Positions 59,855 to 64,000 of a DNA stretch of 64,000 bases are shown here, piece by piece. The translations under genes and the position numbers were made by a program. The DNA is from Deroplatys truncata. Taxonomy: Eukaryota > Arthropoda > Insecta > Mantodea > Mantidae. The stretch lies in NCBI GenBank assembly GCA_030765065.1, contig CM060979.1, forward strand, positions 104,830,350 to 104,894,349. Direction: 5' to 3'. Every line of letters starts with the position of its first letter. The first letter of the stretch is position 1. The notes under the pieces were generated by a model, which did no database searches, was not told the origin of the DNA, and saw only the letters and a list, made by a program, of their open reading frames with translations.

Positions 59855-60146
59855 TGTTTTTTGTTTTCTAAAAAAAAATTACGATACTCTGACCTTTGTG
59901 ATGCTGTCTGTTGCTGTTACATTGATGTCCAGCTTTCTGCCGCTCTCTCCTAGGTTATATGTCGCTTCTGCGTTGTGTTATGATGAGTCCACGTCGTTTT
60001 GTTGTCCTGTAGTTTGGAATCTGCGTCTTGTAGATCATTTCACTGCTACATTCGTTCCACGTCCTGGTTCCTTTCCTGGTCACTCTGCTACTTTCCTGGT
60101 TACTTTGCTTCTTTCCTGGTCATCGTGTTCCTTTCCTGGTCATCGT

Positions 60147-60164
60147 GCCCCACGTTGGGCGCCA
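60147..60164 (-). promoter_or_regulatory. tRNA-Lys primer-binding site of element B
   Basis: Minus strand TGGCGCCCAACGTGGGGC, 3 nt from the 5' LTR. It is a perfect 18-nt complement of the 3' end of the insect tRNA-Lys (CTT) type including CCA, as remembered. Confidence 0.9.
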
Positions 60165-60167
60165 ATT

Positions 60168-61307
60168 TGATGTATTTCAGTTCTTACGTAATATGTTTTT
60201 ACGTAAATTATTAGAACTTGAAGATCTTATATTGTGCTGCTTTTGTTTTGTTTGGTTTCGTAACTTTAACTGCCCCACGTATAGGAGCCAATTTATAATA
60301 ACATTATTGTAGCCCCACGTTATGGTAGCCAATTTGCGACGGTATTATTAATGTTGTTTGTGTATTTGTGATGTTTCTGTATGTATCTTTACTTCACGCG
60401 TTGCCATCTTGTGACGTCATTCATTTGTTTGGTTTGTAACTCCATCTGGCGTTAGCAATTTGCGGTTCCTAGTATCAGTTTTTGAAATAATTCATTTCAA
60501 ATGTCCTCCGGCTAGCTATTATCTTATCTTGGGTCGAACATGTGTCTCTATACAGGTTGTGAAACGGAAAGGAATCTTTTATCCAAAAATTACACTGATG
60601 AAGAAATTTGTTTTATAATTTTTATTGTCGAACACGTTCACTATCACTTTTACATATTGATCTAGATACTCGCCAAACTGAAACTGTTATAATAACTTCT
60701 TACTGATCACTTTTAATCCACGTACTTCAATCTTTTATATAATTAACCTTACAATACTTTAGATCTTTCATAATTCTGCTGCGCGTAACTTGTGACGAAC
60801 TGACAAACTGACGACGACGTGTAATGTATTGAGAATTTTGATGAACTGGCCTGAATACGACGTGTAATGTATGAATGCTTTCGACGAACTGAAGGACTGA
60901 CTGACTTTACCTCTAACTTGGCTTCTATTTATACTCCTGCATCAAGATACGCCTAAAGATTATAACTGAGCTGCAATTGGCTAATAAAACGCGCCAACAT
61001 TAGCGTCTATTTTAATATCCAATGAAAACCACGAATACATATTGCTTTTAGGGAGGAAATATTCCAGAAGTTTCTACCGAAAACGCGCCAACATTACGTA
61101 ACTTCCTCGTTCCAATAATGATAAACAGCTCACCCCCTCGCTGCATTATTGCGCTATTATTGACAGTTTCAGTAAAGCCTTATAAACTTACTTCCCAACA
61201 ATATTTACAATCAATAAACATCTGAAATCAATGTCACATAAAAATGCATATTCATATTACAATCATTATTTACATTTAAGTAATTTGTGATACAAATTAC
61301 TGCATCA
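60168..61307 (-). repeat. 5' LTR of element B
   Basis: Same length and almost the same sequence as the 3' LTR. Begins TGATGCAGTAATTTGTATCA on the minus strand and ends GAACTGAAATACATCA. Confidence 0.93.
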
Positions 61308-61477
61308 GAATCCAGATCAAGAGGTAGGCCTAAAAACAGATGGTACGACAATATAAATACAGATCTGAAAAACATACAGATAAGAAACTGACCAAAGATA
61401 GTACAGAATGGAAGAAAATTGTAGAGAAAGCCAAAACATTCAGTTAATGAAGTTGTAGTGCCTATTAAGAAGAAACA

Positions 61478-61970
61478 ATGACAAATAAAATGTATATCTT
61501 CAATTTTCTGGGAACAGCCTGTAAAGTCTTCTTCATTCGGAAGGAATTTTGTGTAATTTTGTATAACTGGTAAATGTTAAGTGATGGCCAAAAACATAAT
61601 GCACAAAAAATGTAGATCTCTTTAAAACACACAAATAACCTTTCTGCGGCATAAACCATTTCTGAGATATCCATTTTTATGGTTCGAATTGTTCAATACT
61701 TAGCCATTCTTTAAAGTCCTGTCGATTTTCAGTTGTTTTTTGCAAGTATGGAATTTGAAGGGCAATGTATAGCATCCAGTTCTAAAACATTTGATTATCA
61801 CTATTCCCTTTGTATCTGCAATGAAGTGTGTAATGTAGATATTTCTGCAAAAGTTTACTTAGATTAAAATGAAGTAGATAGAAAAATATGATTTAGTAAG
61901 AAAAGTTTGTATACCCATTAATAAATTCTAGAGGATAAAGAAATTAATTTGAGGGTATCATATCAGATTT
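61478..61970 (-). repeat. Repeat R1, right part after LINE
   Basis: Continues the copy broken at 56271: aaaatgtatatcttcaattt through taaaccatttctgagatatcc to ctagaggataaagaaa. Confidence 0.8.
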
Positions 61971-61974
61971 TTAG

Positions 61975-62785
61975 ATAAAAGTCTGTGTGTGTATATATCT
62001 ATCTGTCTGTCTGTGAACAACATGATTAAAAAATGGAACGCTGTATAAATACCAAACTTGGTATTTAAGTTCAGCATTTCCAAAGATTGCGATACAAATG
62101 TTTTCAAGAAAATCCCCGCATCCCAAACTACACTTTACATGGAACATTTTTCTCAAAAATGGTTCTAATGATTTTGATTAAAATACCATATGTTTAAGAT
62201 ATCTACATGATAAATAAAATGCATATCTTGAATTTTCTGAAATAGCCTATGAAGTACTCTTCAATCTGAAATACTTTTGTATGATTCGTAAACTGTAATA
62301 AATAAAATTTTACTTCACAAAAAAATGTAGATCTTGACAGTTTATGTCAAATAAATTTTTTTGTGACATTAATTGTTTTCGAGATATTCTTTGTTATTTA
62401 TTTGAATCTCAAAGACTAGTTTTTTTCAAATGATAAAGTTGCTCTTCATTTTTACTCATGGTTATGCAAAGAGCATGGAATTTCAAAGCTATCACATAGT
62501 GATCCCCTTGTTACGAATCTGAATAGTGTTTTAGCCTACTATATTGTTCTTATACCTACAATAAAATCTGTAAATGTGTAATGACATTTATCTTGATTAA
62601 CAATAAGTAGACAAAAGAATAGGTTATAGAAGAGTGAGTAGAGAAAGTAATGTGAGTGCAACACATAAAATATTTTATTCAAGGTGCCTCAAAACATATA
62701 TTTCTGGTAAAATCCTGATATTAAATTTTTGTTTGGAATGTAATGCTTCCTCTACATACTAACTACATAGTAGAGATAGTAAAAA
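61975..62785 (-). repeat. Repeat R1, second reverse copy
   Basis: R1 landmarks in reverse order, from ctgtctgtgaacaacatg to gagtagagaaagtaatgtga, followed by a 3'-end fragment to gtagagatagtaaaaa. Confidence 0.75.
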
Positions 62786-63339
62786 ATGTGTTTGGAAATT
62801 TGGGTAAAATTATGCATAATTAATTATACATGAAACATATAAGCAGAGAACCTAAGTAGCACAATCAAGTCGAGAGTATTATTTATGGGAGCATATTAAC
62901 AAGTTTTACTGTAGATATTGGAATTCCATGTACAATCAAGCTCAGTTCACCTTTTTGGTATTCTTCATTCTCCAACTTTTATAGTCTACATGATCTATTA
63001 CTTGTATACTTTTCAATAAAAGACCTATTAAAAGAGAACAGACAAATACACTTACTGTCCTTTCCAAGTCAGGCATTTTTCATCATGAAATGCTGCAATG
63101 AAAGCACTAGTTGATATAATTGCATGACCTTAAAAAAAGCATTTAACTGTTGAAAGAAGCTATTATGGATATATAATTTAAGGTTTAAATTCTGTGTCAG
63201 CGAATGCAAATCTCTAGTTTCATCATATTTCAAAAATCAAAAGATTCAAGAGTCCTATATTTAACAGCAGAAGTTTATAATTTCTTTCTGCTTTGGATGT
63301 TTGTATTCCTCTAAATCATTCTACTGCTCTTACACCTAC
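62786..63339. other. Unassigned; probable intron of the minus-strand gene
   Basis: No repeat recognised. It follows the splice donor of the exon at 63340-63479 when read on the minus strand. Confidence 0.4.
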
Positions 63340-63479
63340 CTTTTCTCTGGTGCTCCATTCTCTGAAACATCCTTATCATCCTTAAGAACAACCTCTTCAT
63401 GCTTGATTCTTATTTCTTCACTATTTATGTCAGACCAGTCTAAAAGTGGTTCAACAGGTTCTTCTTTTATAGTCACCTG
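63340..63479 (-). CDS. Internal host exon, acidic IKEEP-type protein
   Basis: On the minus strand a polypyrimidine tract and acceptor (tttctttctgcag, AG ending at 63480) precede a 140-nt open block, and a donor follows (GAAAAG|gtaggtg, GT at 63339-63338). The frame encodes QVTIKEEPVEPLLDWSDINS and then EEIRIKHEEVVLKDDKDVSE and NGAPEK. The exon is 46 codons plus 2 nt, so its 3' end is phase 2. Composition is acidic and free of stops. VTIKEEP contains a psi-K-x-E sumoylation consensus of the kind common in linker regions of insect C2H2 zinc-finger and other nuclear proteins; that assignment is a guess. The acceptor is tandem (tgcagcag), so use of 63479 or 63476 as first exon base would add or drop one glutamine. 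Other exons are not visible here. Confidence 0.7.
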
Positions 63480-63480
63480 C

Positions 63481-64000
63481 TGCAGAAAGAAACATATCAC
63501 AGTAATTGAACATCTGTGATAAATAGAGCTTCTTTTAAGTAGATTTTCACCTCACAGTGTGAATGTATACCTCTTTTTTTTTCTTTCTTTCCATTTCATT
63601 CCATATTTAATTTATATCTCTCACACACTTAAAATATTTGAATGAGATGAACACTACTAGGATACCTTTTAATCAGTTTTCACCCATCACAGAACTGAAA
63701 TATTTTTATATTAAGAAATGATGAAAATGAGCTCAAAATTCTTTATGCCTAAAATTACTTGGTATTCACTTATTCAGCAACCTCTCCTGTTCAGTATTCA
63801 AAGATGGACTTGCTACAGAGTCTCCAGGATTAAAAAAAAAACATAGTTCTTATAGGCTTTTACTTCAAATTGCAACACAGTCTAATACAGTGAATAATGA
63901 ATGAATGGTTTATTTCACATTTCATAATTGCATCAAAATTACATTATAATGCATACTACTCTACATGAAGTTGCTTAATCTCAGGACCCTATTCACTTAC
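63481..64000. other. Unassigned; probable intron upstream of the exon
   Basis: AT-rich, no repeats recognised, short poly-A and poly-T runs only. Confidence 0.4.

Larger units (their letters stand above)
57017..61307 (-). mobile_element. Non-autonomous LTR element B, young
   Basis: Two 1140-bp LTRs (57017-58156 and 60168-61307) flank a 2011-bp interior. GAAT at 57013-57016 and 61308-61311 is a 4-bp TSD, and removing the element restores the reading frame of the LINE it hit. I found one difference between the LTRs (A/G near 57110/60260), so insertion is very recent. On the minus strand: 5' LTR (right), tRNA-Lys primer-binding site, a 315-codon frame, a short purine tract (agtgggg) at the 3' LTR. 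No pol genes, so movement must use another element's machinery. Confidence 0.95.
56272..61477 (+). mobile_element. LINE fragment inserted in R1, hosting element B
   Basis: ATGACAAATAA at 56261-56271 and 61478-61488 is an 11-bp TSD. The coding parts are the end of the RT and its C-terminal tail: LSKQFGLMINMEKTKYLKCT, then FKYLGSIVNNSNS, a poly-Glu tract, ERVTQGNKLYFMNNNLFKSK, a YNTVIKPVVTYGW block and FGHLHRMPNESTAKRIYKWN. Element B interrupts it, and afterwards ESRSRGRPKNRWYDNI continues the same protein. It is 5'-truncated and frameshifted (about 56790). Lack of a long poly-A suggests 3' erosion. Confidence 0.88.

Noticed and set aside
1-64000. CRISPR arrays, operons, riboswitches, bacterial insertion sequences
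   Set aside because: No regularly spaced repeats with unique spacers and no dense coding; everything visible fits an animal genome.

Overview
This is eukaryotic, AT-rich, repeat-dominated DNA, most likely from an arthropod and probably an insect. No bacterial-style operon or intact host gene is visible. The evidence for an arthropod is the mix of transposable elements (pogo/Tigger, Tc1/mariner, piggyBac, hAT, LINEs with a C-terminal CCHC-like knuckle, tRNA-derived SINEs, LTR elements primed by tRNA-Lys and tRNA-Leu sequences of the insect type). The one convincing host coding piece is a 140-nt internal exon on the minus strand near the right end (63340-63479), flanked by good splice sites. 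It encodes an acidic stretch with an IKEEP-type motif, as in linker regions of insect zinc-finger or other nuclear proteins. Much of the window could therefore be intron or 3' flank of that gene.

Layout. 1-9.5 kb: microsatellites, a non-autonomous hAT element with TSD (1248-2190), a tRNA-derived SINE with an 11-bp TSD, and ruins of three protein-coding DNA-transposon families (3860-5700, 6390-7300 piggyBac, 7860-9380). 10-19 kb: repeat R1, MITEs, SINEs, a tRNA-like unit fused to a (TTA)n tail and a dead Tc1/mariner. 19-28 kb: a 5'-truncated LINE with a 10-bp TSD, several R1 copies, an exact 261-bp tandem duplication, a pogo-type MITE and LINE and transposase remnants. 28-31.6 kb: a TA-flanked Tigger element with a broken transposase. 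33-43 kb: a probable solo LTR, a Myb/SANT-like remnant, a LINE with an inverted 5' half, a hAT remnant and a perfect 53-bp-arm palindrome.

43-62 kb is the most interesting part. Three LTR retroelements (C 45029-48624, A 51656-55647, B 57017-61307) each keep two LTRs, a tRNA primer-binding site and a short internal region whose only open frame is a coiled-coil, gag-like protein. None has protease, reverse transcriptase, RNase H or integrase. A and B are related, lie on the minus strand, carry 4-bp target duplications (AGGA, GAAT) and encode homologous 351- and 315-residue proteins. I saw only one difference between the two 1140-bp LTRs of B, so it is very young. B's LTR contains two decayed copies of the tRNA-Lys primer-binding site, as though the LTR had grown outward past earlier LTR/PBS boundaries. 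B sits inside a LINE, which itself sits inside an R1 repeat, and all three layers can be read from target duplications and empty-site continuity. A second such nest is R1 in a LINE in the 5' LTR of C. An intact-ended hAT remnant with an 8-bp TSD lies between C and A (49329-50689).

Most coordinates of old repeats are approximate (about 10-40 bp). Those tied to TSDs, LTR ends and splice sites were read base by base.
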